From contig JAMPIG010000005.1 of assembly GCA_023662875.1 (NCBI GenBank), forward strand, positions 1-64,000: DNA of 64,000 bases, read 5' to 3'. The position numbers and the translations under genes are program-made. Under the pieces are notes generated by a model. The model was not told the origin of the DNA. It was given only the letters and a program-made list of their open reading frames with translations, and searched no databases. Shown one piece after another: positions 8,376 to 16,281 of this stretch (positions are counted from its first letter, which is position 1; every line of letters starts with the position of its first letter). Source of the stretch: Roseburia sp. GTDB taxonomy: Bacteria; Bacillota; Clostridia; Lachnospirales; Lachnospiraceae.

Positions 8376-9644
8376 CTACTCCTTCTTCCCGAAGGTCACC
8401 TTGCTGAAATATTCCAGGATACAGCTTCTCAGCAGCGCCAAGGCCGCGGAGACGGCGGACTCCCGCACCGTGTTCCGATTGCCGGAAAAGCGGTACTTTT
8501 TCACGGTAATCTTTCCCTTTACGTTACAGGCGATATAGACCAGTCCTACCGGCTTCTCCTCCGTCCCGCCGTCCGGCCCGGCGAGCCCGGTAACCGCGAC
8601 CGCCACATCCGCCTTTGTCATGACGACAAGCCCCTTCGCCATCTCCGTCGCCGTCTGCTCGCTGACGGCACCGTATTTCTGAAGGGTGGACTTCTTTACG
8701 CCCAGAAGCCTGCGCTTCGCCTTGTTGGAATAGGTAATCACTCCCGTCTTATAGGTATCGGAAACTCCGGGAACATTGATCAGTCGGGCGGAAAGCAGCC
8801 CGCCGGTACAGGACTCCCCGCAGGTGATCGTCAGCTTATTGGCCTGCAGCAGCTCTACCACAGCCCTTTCCAGCGTCACATCCTCCTCTGTCGTATAGAT
8901 ATCGTTGCCAAACCGGTTCTTCAGCTCTTTTACCGTCGGCTTGATCAGCTTCATCGCCGCCTTTCGGTTCTCCGCCCCCGCGGTAACCCGGATATGCACC
9001 TCTCCGATTTTCGCATAGGTCGCCAGTGTCGGGTTCGTCTGGGCGTCGATCAGATCCTTCATCATCGCCTCGGCACGGCTCTCCCCGACGCCGCAGATCT
9101 TGACCGTCTGGGAGCAGATCACCTGGGAGGTCAGCCCCGCCAGATAAGGCATCACGCTGTCCTCAAACATAGGGCAAAGCTCCTCCGGCGGCCCGGGCAG
9201 TAAAATCACCTTCGCCTCCTCCGTCTCCAGGATGACCCCAGGTGCCGTTCCGTTCCGGTTCTCCACGACGATACAGCCCTCCGGCAGCATGGCCTGCTTC
9301 CAGTTATTGTCCGTAGGCTCTGCTCCCCTGGCGGCAAAAAAATCAAGAATCGCCTCCCGGCTGGGCTCATGCAGAACCAGCTTCCTCCCGCAGACCTTCG
9401 CCACGGTCTCCTTGGTCAGGTCGTCCTCCGTCGGCCCAAGGCCCCCCGAAAGGATAATAATCTCCGACCGCTCCAGCGCCGTCCGCAGCACCAGTGCAAG
9501 CCGCTCCTCATTATCGCCCACCACCGTCTGAAAATAGCAGGAAAGACCCAGTCCCGCACACTTTTCCGCCAGATAAGCCGCGTTGGTATTCACAATATTC
9601 CCCAACAGCAGCTCGGTTCCGACACAAATCAGTTCTACCGTCAT
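8376..9644 (-). CDS. cinA: CinA family protein (NMN amidase / damage-inducible protein)
   Basis: Two-domain protein of about 422 residues. The N-terminal molybdopterin-binding-like domain (ELICVGTELLLGNIVNTNA, LSGGLGPTEDDLT) acts in other members as an ADP-ribose pyrophosphatase; the C-terminal PncC domain (GESCTGGLL, VTGLAGPDGG) hydrolyses nicotinamide mononucleotide. The start at 9644 (MTVELICVG) follows GGGAG by five bases, whereas the ATG at 9656 has the site touching it. It follows pgsA by 32 bases and precedes recA, a gene order shared by many Firmicutes in which cinA and recA may be co-expressed during competence. Both domains look intact. Confidence 0.93.
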   Translation of the reverse strand: MTVELICVGTELLLGNIVNTNAAYLAEKCAGLGLSCYFQTVVGDNEERLALVLRTALERSEIIILSGGLGPTEDDLTKETVAKVCGRKLVLHEPSREAILDFFAARGAEPTDNNWKQAMLPEGCIVVENRNGTAPGVILETEEAKVILLPGPPEELCPMFEDSVMPYLAGLTSQVICSQTVKICGVGESRAEAMMKDLIDAQTNPTLATYAKIGEVHIRVTAGAENRKAAMKLIKPTVKELKNRFGNDIYTTEEDVTLERAVVELLQANKLTITCGESCTGGLLSARLINVPGVSDTYKTGVITYSNKAKRRLLGVKKSTLQKYGAVSEQTATEMAKGLVVMTKADVAVAVTGLAGPDGGTEEKPVGLVYIACNVKGKITVKKYRFSGNRNTVRESAVSAALALLRSCILEYFSKVTFGKKE

Positions 9645-9676
9645 CTCAGCTCCCATCTCCCGCAGCGCGGGTTTTT

Positions 9677-10252
9677 CTACTTCGTATCCTTCATGACATC
9701 CTTATTCTTCACCAGATAGTCGATCAGGGAAATCACCGTCAGCGCCAGGGCGATCCACATGATCACGTCGGTCAGGATTTCCATCCAGCCGAAGATCCAG
9801 CCCAGATTCGCGATCATCAGACAGACCATGATCATCTGGAAGGTCGTCTTAAACTTGCCCCAATAGCTGGCTGCGATCACAACGCGATTGTCCGCGGCGA
9901 TCAGCCGGAACCCGCTGATAATGAACTCCCGGCTGATAATCACGATCACAGCCCAGGCCGGGATCCGCCCCATCTCCACCAGGGCGATCAGCGCCGCGCA
10001 GACCAGCAGCTTATCCGCCAGCGGATCCATAAATTTTCCGAAATTGGTCACCAGATTATACTTTCTCGCGATCTTCCCGTCGATCAGGTCGGTCAGGCTG
10101 GCTACGATAAAAATCGCCAGCGCGACCAAATCCGGAAGCAGCCGGTTGGAACCGAACCATCCGGCCTCCCCGCCCAGCAGGATAATCACAAAGGGAACGA
10201 TCAAAACCACCCGGAACATTGTCAGCTTATTTGGCAGATTCATTTTACTCAT
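9677..10252 (-). CDS. pgsA: CDP-diacylglycerol-glycerol-3-phosphate 3-phosphatidyltransferase
   Basis: Makes phosphatidylglycerol phosphate, the precursor of acidic membrane phospholipids, from CDP-diacylglycerol and glycerol 3-phosphate at the membrane. The CDP-alcohol phosphotransferase motif D-x2-DG-x2-AR-x8-G-x3-D-x3-D is complete at residues 55-80 (D55, D58, D76, D80). About five to six hydrophobic segments are visible in 191 residues. Its start overlaps the 3' end of rimO by eight bases, implying translational coupling. Confidence 0.95.
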   Translation of the reverse strand: MSKMNLPNKLTMFRVVLIVPFVIILLGGEAGWFGSNRLLPDLVALAIFIVASLTDLIDGKIARKYNLVTNFGKFMDPLADKLLVCAALIALVEMGRIPAWAVIVIISREFIISGFRLIAADNRVVIAASYWGKFKTTFQMIMVCLMIANLGWIFGWMEILTDVIMWIALALTVISLIDYLVKNKDVMKDTK

Positions 10253-11573
10253 GATATATCTCTCCTGTCAGATCATATTCGTTGGAGCCTGTGACCAGCG
10301 CCGTCACAAAGTCCCCCGTCATCAAGGCCGCCCTGGTATTCAGAAAAAGATAGCCGTCCACTCCCGGGGCGTCCCGGTACGTCCTGGTAACATAGACGTC
10401 CTCGTCCGCTATCTTTCCCTCTACCATGACCTCCAACACCCGGCCTACCATATCCTCCGCCTTCTCGAAGGCGATCGCCTGCTGAAGCTCCATCAGCTCG
10501 TCCCGGCGGCTCTGCTTTACCTCCTCCGGCACCTGTCCCGGCATTTCGGCCGCCGCCGTATCCTCCTCCTGAGAATAAGGAAACACGCCCAGCCGGTCAA
10601 ACTCCGTCTCATTGACAAACCGATAAAGCTCCTCAAAGTCCTCCTGGGTCTCCCCGGGGAACCCACTGATCAGAGTGGTTCGCAGACAGATATCGGGGAT
10701 CCGCCGCCGCAGCTCTCCGATCCGCCCGGCCAGCTCCCGCCGGTTCGTCCGCCGCCCCATCCGCCGCAGAATCTCATCCGAGGCGTGCTGGATCGGAATA
10801 TCCAGATAATGACAGACCTTCGGCTCGGCGGCGATGGTCTCGATCAGCTCCTCCGTAATCTCCTCCGGATAACAGTACAGAATCCGAATCCAACGGATCT
10901 CCTCGATCCCCGCCAGCTCCCGGAGCAGTCTGGGAAGGGCCTTCTCCCCATAGAGATCCACTCCGTAAAGCGTCGTCTCCTGGGCCACCAGGATCAGCTC
11001 CCTGACCCCTCTCTTCCCCAGCTCCGCCGCCTGCGCCGTCAGCTCCTCCAGAGGGATACTGCGGTAATCTCCCCTGACCTTCGGTATCACGCAATAGGTA
11101 CAGCGCTTGCTGCAGCCCTCCGCAATCTTCAGATAGGCGTAATGGCCACCTGTCGTCAGGATCCGTTCTCTGGCAAAGGGCGGCCTTGCGCTCAGCTCCC
11201 GGAAATGCTCCCCGCCTTTCCCGGAAAGCGCCTCCTCCAGCGCCGGGACGATCTCGTCGATGGCCATAGTTCCTACCACAGCGTCCACCTCCGGAATTTC
11301 CTTCCGGATTTCCTCCCGATATCTCTGGACCAGACATCCCGCCGCGATCAAAACCCGAAGCCTTCCCGCTTTTTTTCGCTCCGCCAGCTCCAGAAGGGTA
11401 TTGACGCTCTCCTCCTTTGCGTCCCCGATAAAACAGCAGGTATTGACGATCGCAATACCCGCTTCTTCCTCGTCGTCCGTAAAGGAGTAGCCCGCCTGCC
11501 GCAGCAGCCCCAGCATCATCTCCGTATCGGCCAGATTCTTGTCGCATCCCAGGGATACAAACAAAATTTTCAT
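10245..11573 (-). CDS. rimO: Ribosomal protein S12 methylthiotransferase RimO
   Basis: A radical-SAM enzyme that methylthiolates the conserved aspartate of ribosomal protein S12. The 442-residue protein has the N-terminal cluster-binding cysteines (C10, C46 or C47, C80), the radical-SAM CxxxCxxC (C154, C158, C161) and a C-terminal TRAM domain (from about 375). Motifs SLGCDKNLADTE and the C-terminal GEIYHE are typical of RimO rather than MiaB. It overlaps pgsA by eight bases and begins nine bases after rpoZ, so it belongs to the gmk-rpoZ-rimO-pgsA transcription unit. Confidence 0.95.
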   Translation of the reverse strand: MKILFVSLGCDKNLADTEMMLGLLRQAGYSFTDDEEEAGIAIVNTCCFIGDAKEESVNTLLELAERKKAGRLRVLIAAGCLVQRYREEIRKEIPEVDAVVGTMAIDEIVPALEEALSGKGGEHFRELSARPPFARERILTTGGHYAYLKIAEGCSKRCTYCVIPKVRGDYRSIPLEELTAQAAELGKRGVRELILVAQETTLYGVDLYGEKALPRLLRELAGIEEIRWIRILYCYPEEITEELIETIAAEPKVCHYLDIPIQHASDEILRRMGRRTNRRELAGRIGELRRRIPDICLRTTLISGFPGETQEDFEELYRFVNETEFDRLGVFPYSQEEDTAAAEMPGQVPEEVKQSRRDELMELQQAIAFEKAEDMVGRVLEVMVEGKIADEDVYVTRTYRDAPGVDGYLFLNTRAALMTGDFVTALVTGSNEYDLTGEIYHE

Positions 11574-11582
11574 ACGCTTTTC

Positions 11583-11816
11583 CTACTCTTCGTCCCCAAG
11601 AATCTTGATTTTTCCTTCGTTCAGCTCATCAACCGCCACCGAAAGCGGTTTTCTGTCCTTTCCGCCGACCAGAGGGTCGTCGCCGGAAATAATCTGACGC
11701 GCTCTCTTGGAGGTAGCCATCACAATAGAATACCGGCTGTTTACCACCGGCGCTTCCCCGTGCTCCACCTCGCTGTTGACTACCTTCATTAAATCGGAAT
11801 AAGACGGATGTAACAT
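11583..11816 (-). CDS. rpoZ: RNA polymerase omega subunit
   Basis: The small subunit that aids folding and assembly of the beta-prime subunit. The 77-residue protein begins MLHPSYSDLM and contains the conserved NSRYSIVMATSKRARQI helix region. Length is normal for Firmicutes. It starts two bases after the gmk stop codon, the standard gmk-rpoZ pairing, so translation is probably coupled. Confidence 0.95.
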   Translation of the reverse strand: MLHPSYSDLMKVVNSEVEHGEAPVVNSRYSIVMATSKRARQIISGDDPLVGGKDRKPLSVAVDELNEGKIKILGDEE

Positions 11817-11818
11817 AA

Positions 11819-12454
11819 TTATTCTGCTCCTTTCGCGAAACCCTTTAATTCTTCTCTGATCTCTTCTATCAGTTTCTTACATCTGATCGGCGCTCTGCGC
11901 GCCGCGTCCACAAGACGGTGCAGCTCCTCCGCGCACTCCTCCAGATCGTCGTTCACGACGATATAATCATAGGCTTCAATGCCCTCTGATTCCTCCGACG
12001 CACGGGCCAGCCGCCGCGCGATTGTCCCGGCGTCCTCCGTACCTCTTCCCTCCAGCCTGCGCTTCAATTCCTGCGCGTCAGGCGGCGTCACAAAGATCAG
12101 CAAACTGTCCGGAAATTTCTTCTTGATCTTTAACGCCCCCTGAATCTCAATCTCCAGAATCACGTTTTTCCCCGCGGTCAGCTGCTCCTCCACATAAGCC
12201 CGCGGCGTCCCGTAATAATTGCCGCAGTAGAGCGCGTGCTCCACAAGGCCGTTTTCCGCGATCGTCTCCTCAAATTTTTCCCGGGTTGTAAAAAAATAAT
12301 CCACCCCGTCCCGCTCTCCCTCCCTGGGAGCTCTCGTTGTCATCGACACCGAAAGCGCGTATTCGTCGTATTTCTTTAAGAGCGTCCTGACCAGCGATCC
12401 CTTTCCGGCTCCGGAAAAGCCGGATAACACTATAAGGATTCCCTTTTGACTCAT
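11819..12454 (-). CDS. gmk: Guanylate kinase
   Basis: Phosphorylates GMP to GDP with ATP, feeding GTP and (p)ppGpp pools. The 211-residue protein has the P-loop GFSGAGKGS, the GMP-binding TTRAPREGERDGVDYFF segment, and EIEIQGALKIKKKFPDSLLIFVTPP. Slightly long at the C-terminus compared with the roughly 205 of most homologues. It lies 20 bases downstream of remA and two bases before rpoZ. Confidence 0.97.
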   Translation of the reverse strand: MSQKGILIVLSGFSGAGKGSLVRTLLKKYDEYALSVSMTTRAPREGERDGVDYFFTTREKFEETIAENGLVEHALYCGNYYGTPRAYVEEQLTAGKNVILEIEIQGALKIKKKFPDSLLIFVTPPDAQELKRRLEGRGTEDAGTIARRLARASEESEGIEAYDYIVVNDDLEECAEELHRLVDAARRAPIRCKKLIEEIREELKGFAKGAE

Positions 12455-12474
12455 TTTAAGCCTCCCTGTCCGCC

Positions 12475-12762
12475 TTACCTGCCTGCTCCGTTCCCTTCTT
12501 CTCCGGGTTCCTCCTCCCCGGCCGCCTCCTGCTGCGTCTGCACCCGACCCGCGATGGTCTCCGGCAGCAGCGCCGACAGGACGATCTGGCTGTTCTCCAT
12601 CACAAGCACAGCCTTCGTCTTCCTCCCCTGGGTCGCGTCGATCGCCATCCCTTTCTCCCGGGCGCTCTGCACCAGCCGTTTTACCGGCGCGGAATCCGGG
12701 CTGACGATAGCGATGATCTTTGCGGTATTTACAATATTGCCGAATCCGATATGGATAAGCAT
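12475..12762 (-). CDS. remA: Extracellular matrix regulator RemA (DUF370)
   Basis: A small DNA-binding protein that activates biofilm matrix and osmoprotection genes in Bacillus and is conserved beside gmk in Firmicutes. Residues 1-75 carry the family core (IHIGFGNIVNTAKIIAIVSPDSAPVKRL, GRKTKAVLVMENSQIVLSAL). The roughly 20 residues after it are a Glu/Gly-rich extension (QQEAAGEEEPGEEG) not needed for the fold. It sits between yicC and gmk with short gaps of 10 and 20 bases. The target genes in this organism are unknown. Confidence 0.9.
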   Translation of the reverse strand: MLIHIGFGNIVNTAKIIAIVSPDSAPVKRLVQSAREKGMAIDATQGRKTKAVLVMENSQIVLSALLPETIAGRVQTQQEAAGEEEPGEEGNGAGR

Positions 12763-12772
12763 ATCACACCTT

Positions 12773-13651
12773 CTATTCTATATTCTGGATCTGCTCCCGC
12801 ACCTTCTCGATCTCCGTCTTCAGCTCGATGGCGCAGTTGGAAATCTCCAGATCGTTGGACTTGGATAATATGGTATTCGCCTCCCGGTTCATCTCCTGAG
12901 CGATAAAGTCCAGCTTCCGACCGATCGAGCCGCCCTCCAGAAGCGCGTTCCGGGTCGTCTCGACATGACTGCGCAGCCGGACGATCTCCTCATCCACGCA
13001 GATCTTGTCCGCAAAGATCGTGATTTCCGTCAGGAGCCTGCTCTCGTCCAGGGTATTGTCCCCCAGAAGCTCCCTGACCTTTTCCTCCAGCTTCCGCCGA
13101 TATTCCGCCAACACCTGAGGAGAACGGCTGTCGATAAAATCAACCTGCCCGAGCATTCCCTCCAGCTTCTCCAGCAGATCCTCCTTTAAATGCTCTCCCT
13201 CTGTAACGCGGCTCTGCACAAACATCTCCGCAGCGCCCCGAACCGCCCTTTGCAGCTCCTTCCAAAGCTCCTCCTCGTCGATCCCCGCCTCTTCCATGGT
13301 AAAGACCTCCGGGAATTTCGCCAGCACAGAGACGCGGACATCGTCCTCCAGGCCGAACTCCTCCGCCATCTGACGCAGATACGCGAGATACTCCGCCGCC
13401 GTCTCCCGGTTATAACGAACCGCGGAGGTCTTTTCGGACAAATCCTCGTAGCTGATAAAAAGATCCACCTTGCCCCGGGCGATAAAAGCTTTCAGCTCGC
13501 CCCGGATTGCCGACTCAAAAAAATTCAGCGACTTCGGCATCTTGATATTCACATCCAGATAGCGATGATTCACCGCCTTCATCTCTACTGTAAACTTCCT
13601 GTTATTCCCAGCCGTCTCACACCTGCCGAAGCCAGTCATGCTCTTTATCAT
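12773..13651 (-). CDS. yicC: YicC family endoribonuclease
   Basis: A 292-residue member of the YicC family, shown in E. coli and Bacillus to be an RNase. It begins MIKSMTGFGR, the family signature, and ends with EMNREANTILSKSND and the IKTEIEKVREQIQNIE-type helix. The frame is open to 13690, but the ATG at 13651 is preceded by AGGAGT at a good distance and matches the family start exactly. It is the first gene of the yicC-remA-gmk-rpoZ-rimO-pgsA-cinA series; upstream lies a 725-base non-coding repeat region. Confidence 0.93.
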   Translation of the reverse strand: MIKSMTGFGRCETAGNNRKFTVEMKAVNHRYLDVNIKMPKSLNFFESAIRGELKAFIARGKVDLFISYEDLSEKTSAVRYNRETAAEYLAYLRQMAEEFGLEDDVRVSVLAKFPEVFTMEEAGIDEEELWKELQRAVRGAAEMFVQSRVTEGEHLKEDLLEKLEGMLGQVDFIDSRSPQVLAEYRRKLEEKVRELLGDNTLDESRLLTEITIFADKICVDEEIVRLRSHVETTRNALLEGGSIGRKLDFIAQEMNREANTILSKSNDLEISNCAIELKTEIEKVREQIQNIE

Positions 13652-13746
13652 CCGTACTCCTATCCGGGCGGAACCCCGCCGCTGCCGCACGTATTTTCCT
13701 AATCTCCGCTTAAGCCCGCAAACCGCGCCCGCTTACCGTTCGCGCC

Positions 13747-13781
13747 TTGCCTCTTGCCTCTTGCCTCTTGCCTCTTGCCTC
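13747..13781. repeat. Heptamer tandem repeat, five units
   Basis: Five perfect copies of TTGCCTC follow one another upstream of yicC and continue into a degenerate sixth. A simple-sequence tract of this kind is prone to slippage. On the minus strand it reads GAGGCAA, so it lies in the yicC leader or promoter region. Confidence 0.9.
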
Positions 13782-13828
13782 TTGCGCTCATTATAAATGA
13801 ACTTTGCCCAAGCGTCAAGAGGCAGGCA

Positions 13829-14372
13829 GCAGACGACGGGCGTTCCCCGGAGGACTGTGCGCGACGTCGGTGCTTAGCAAGCGTACTCTGCTTGCTTACG
13901 CACCGCTACGCTCGCGCCCCCAAGCGAGAGCGTGTCCGACGGGGAATGACCGCCGCCTGCTGCCGTCCCTCGCGCAACACCCAAGGGTCATCCCCCGCAC
14001 AGCACGAACCCAGGCTGCAGACGACGGGCGTTCCCCGGAGGACTGTGCGCGACGCCGGTGCTTAGCAAGCGTACTTTGCTTGCTTACGCACCGCTGCGCT
14101 CGCGCCTCCAAGCGAGAGCGTGTCCGACGGGGAATGACCGCCGCCTGCCGCCGTCCCTCGCGCAATACCCGACGGCCGCCGCTCCGCGCTGCCGGAACAC
14201 AGGCGGCAGACGGCGAGCGTTTCCCGGAGGACTGTGCGCGACGCCGGTGCTTAGCAAGCGTACTTTGCTTGCTTACGCACCGCTGCGCTCGCGCCTCCAA
14301 GCGAGAGCGTGTCCGACGGGGAATGACCGCCGCCTGCCGCCGTCCCTCGCGCAATACCCGACGGCCGCCGCA
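13829..14372. repeat. Tandem array of three ~188-bp units
   Basis: Units begin at 13829, 14017 and 14206 with GCAGACGRCG and run 188, 189 and about 167 bases. They share GGAGGACTGTGCGCGACG, a hairpin AGCAAGC...GCTTGCT, a second stem around CGCTCGC...GCGAGAGCG, and GACGGGGAATGACCGCC. The left parts are nearly identical; about 35 bases at each right end diverge between units 1 and 2. The stretch is open on both strands because of its base composition, but nothing resembles a protein family. It separates yicC from the lipoprotein gene. Confidence 0.9.
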
Positions 14373-14376
14373 TCCC

Positions 14377-14982
14377 CTACCGGTTCAGCCGATACTCAAT
14401 CCCGAACACGGTATCGCCCTGGGGAACCACCGACAGCACCGTGTCCCCCCTGGTATAATCATAGGCGTCCCCGACCATCTCGAAGCCCTCCCCGTACAGG
14501 GATTTCATCGTCTCCAGCGGATCCCCTATGCACAAGCCCTCCGTCGTGGGCAGATTCGGGTCGATAAAGTAGATGGAATAAATACGCTCCTGCTCCCCGT
14601 CGATATAGGCCGTCAGCTCAAACTGCTCATAGGTATAAACCCTGTCGTTACCGTCGAAGGCGCAGCTTGGAACCTCCGAAACCGCGCCCGCCTCCCCCAG
14701 CAGGGATGCGTCAAAAATCTCTCCCGGAACCAGGGAGACTCCCTCGTACACAAAGGCAAAAGCGCCGCCCTCGTCCTTTTTATTCTCCGCGGGCGTCTCC
14801 GGCGCGCCGGACTCCTCCTGCTTCGTCTCGTCCTGCCGATCGTCCTTCGCCGCGTCCGCCTGGCTGCCCTCGTTACTCATCGTAATATTCTGCGCCAGAT
14901 TTGCAGCCGGATCCGCCTGACCGCAGCCCGCCAATACCACCGCAATCCCCAATGCGCAAAGCGCCTTACTCATTCTTTTCAT
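14377..14982 (-). CDS. Putative lipoprotein, unknown function
   Basis: Not recognised. The 201-residue protein starts MKRMSKALCALGIAVVLAGCGQ, a lipoprotein signal peptide with lipobox LAGC (Cys20), followed by an acidic low-complexity linker (about 30-70) and a globular domain with alternating hydrophobic strands up to YRLNR. It would be tethered outside the membrane. It overlaps the preceding SGNH gene by 17 bases, so it is translated with it and probably serves the same envelope-modification cluster. Confidence 0.75.
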   Translation of the reverse strand: MKRMSKALCALGIAVVLAGCGQADPAANLAQNITMSNEGSQADAAKDDRQDETKQEESGAPETPAENKKDEGGAFAFVYEGVSLVPGEIFDASLLGEAGAVSEVPSCAFDGNDRVYTYEQFELTAYIDGEQERIYSIYFIDPNLPTTEGLCIGDPLETMKSLYGEGFEMVGDAYDYTRGDTVLSVVPQGDTVFGIEYRLNR

Positions 14983-16018
14983 TTTCCTGTACCCTCATTC
15001 TTTCCTCGATTGTCTCGTCATAAACCTGCAGTTTTTTATCATAGACAGCCGCAACCTCCGGCTCCTCCCGACGATCCTCCAGCCCGTGCTCCTCAGCCAG
15101 AATATCCCCGAAGTATCGGGTCAGCTTTACGGCCCCGTATAAATTCAGATGATAACCGCCGTCGTAGGTATCCTGGGAGAAATCCAGCCCGATCTCCTCC
15201 GACCTCTCCACGAAATTGTAAAACGAAAGCCCGTATTCCGCCGCATACTCCTTTATCTGCTCGTCGTATTCGTCGTACCAGTAGGGATAAAGGCTGGGAG
15301 CCTTGACCAGAATCAGCTCCGTCCCGTGCTCCTCGCAGAGCAGGCGGATCTTATCCAGATATTCGTAACAAATATCCCCGAAGCGATAGTCCGGCAGCGG
15401 CTTCTTTACTGGGAACGACCCCTCCGGCAGAATCTCCGTGTGAAGCTGATGTCCGTTAAAGGTATTATCCCGACTCTGAAAAAGATAAGCGAAATCCTCC
15501 TTCGTCAGCTCGTCAAACCGGGAATGATAGCGGAGAATCGGAAAAACATAGGAGAGAAACTGCTCCTCCTCCGTCATGGAGGCCGATATAATCCCCGCCT
15601 TGCTTCCGGACCAGCGCATCTTATCGATCGTCAGGCGGTTGTAGGCCTCGCTGACCGGCTCCGAATACCGCATGGCGTTCACGTTAAACACAATCGCCTT
15701 CGGCGTCTCATACCGGAAGGTCTCCTCCGCCACATAATAGCTCATCCAGACCAGCTGCTGGGGCGTTCCCCGGATATAGGAAGTAATACCGTGGTTCCGG
15801 TACAGCTCCATGGGAGAAAAGTTCGCGTAGACCTCGCAGTCTCCCAGAAATATGACGTCGTGTCCTCCCGCCTCGTCGTAATATTCCGCGATAAAGCTGC
15901 CCTCCTCCAGATCCGTCATATATTTCGGCTGGAGCAGCCTGGAAATCAGCGCGAACGCGACGCCAAAAACAGCCAGTACCGCGATTACGGAAACGATTGT
16001 CTTTCCCTTTTTCCTCAA
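14966..16018 (-). CDS. Membrane-anchored SGNH-like protein (DltD/AlgX-like), TTG start
   Basis: A 350-residue protein with one N-terminal transmembrane helix (KTIVSVIAVLAVFGVAFALI) and an extracytoplasmic domain. The GDCEVYANFSP segment resembles the SGNH block I (Gly-Asp plus nucleophile position, here Cys where Ser is usual) and GGYHLNLYGAVKLT supplies the Asp/His block V. Such proteins work with MBOAT acyltransferases to transfer acyl groups to surface polymers; an MBOAT gene lies directly upstream. I chose the TTG at 16018 because GGAGGTGT lies seven bases before it; the open frame upstream to 16270 consists of repeat hairpins. If Cys really replaces the catalytic Ser, activity may be altered. 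Confidence 0.72.
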   Translation of the reverse strand: MRKKGKTIVSVIAVLAVFGVAFALISRLLQPKYMTDLEEGSFIAEYYDEAGGHDVIFLGDCEVYANFSPMELYRNHGITSYIRGTPQQLVWMSYYVAEETFRYETPKAIVFNVNAMRYSEPVSEAYNRLTIDKMRWSGSKAGIISASMTEEEQFLSYVFPILRYHSRFDELTKEDFAYLFQSRDNTFNGHQLHTEILPEGSFPVKKPLPDYRFGDICYEYLDKIRLLCEEHGTELILVKAPSLYPYWYDEYDEQIKEYAAEYGLSFYNFVERSEEIGLDFSQDTYDGGYHLNLYGAVKLTRYFGDILAEEHGLEDRREEPEVAAVYDKKLQVYDETIEERMRVQENEKNE

Positions 16019-16234
16019 ATTGACACCTCCATGCACGCCTCGATCAGGCGTTCCCTTCGCCGCTTCCCTGCTTGTTGCCATTCCATTCCTTGCACAAATG
16101 GTCATGAAAGCCGTATGGCAACAAGTTGATGCACACAAAACGCCATAGGGCGGCGTTTTGGCGCCCGCTGTCTCGGATTTTGGCAAGAGATGCCAAAATC
16201 TCTCGCGGCACCGTCTGATGTCATTTGCTTTCAT
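16019..16234. other. Hairpin-rich spacer between MBOAT and SGNH genes
   Basis: Three perfect inverted repeats follow one another: GTTGCCAT...ATGGCAAC (16074-16122), AAAACGCC...GGCGTTTT (16137-16159), and TTTTGGCA...TGCCAAAA (16178-16198). The two short ones resemble bidirectional terminators. No protein gene is supported here. Confidence 0.7.
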
Positions 16235-16272
16235 ACTTCCCGTCATGCCGCCTGCAGTGGCACAAACCAATA
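16235..16272. repeat. Dispersed element, family 2, copy 1
   Basis: TTCCCGTCATGCCGCC followed by a short loop and GGCACAAACCAAT. Copies at 56959 and 59392 have a perfect TGCCGCC/GGCGGCA stem; here the stem has one G-U type change. It lies 10 bases beyond the MBOAT stop codon. Confidence 0.75.
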
Positions 16273-16281
16273 CGCGCCCAC

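Noticed and set aside
9888..11792. 634-codon plus-strand open frame opposite pgsA/rimO/rpoZ
   Set aside because: Antisense to three clear housekeeping genes; low-complexity Arg/Pro/Leu protein.
13804..15306. Long plus-strand frame through the 188-bp repeat array
   Set aside because: The encoded protein is Arg/Pro-rich repeat sequence, and the frame continues antisense into the lipoprotein and SGNH genes.
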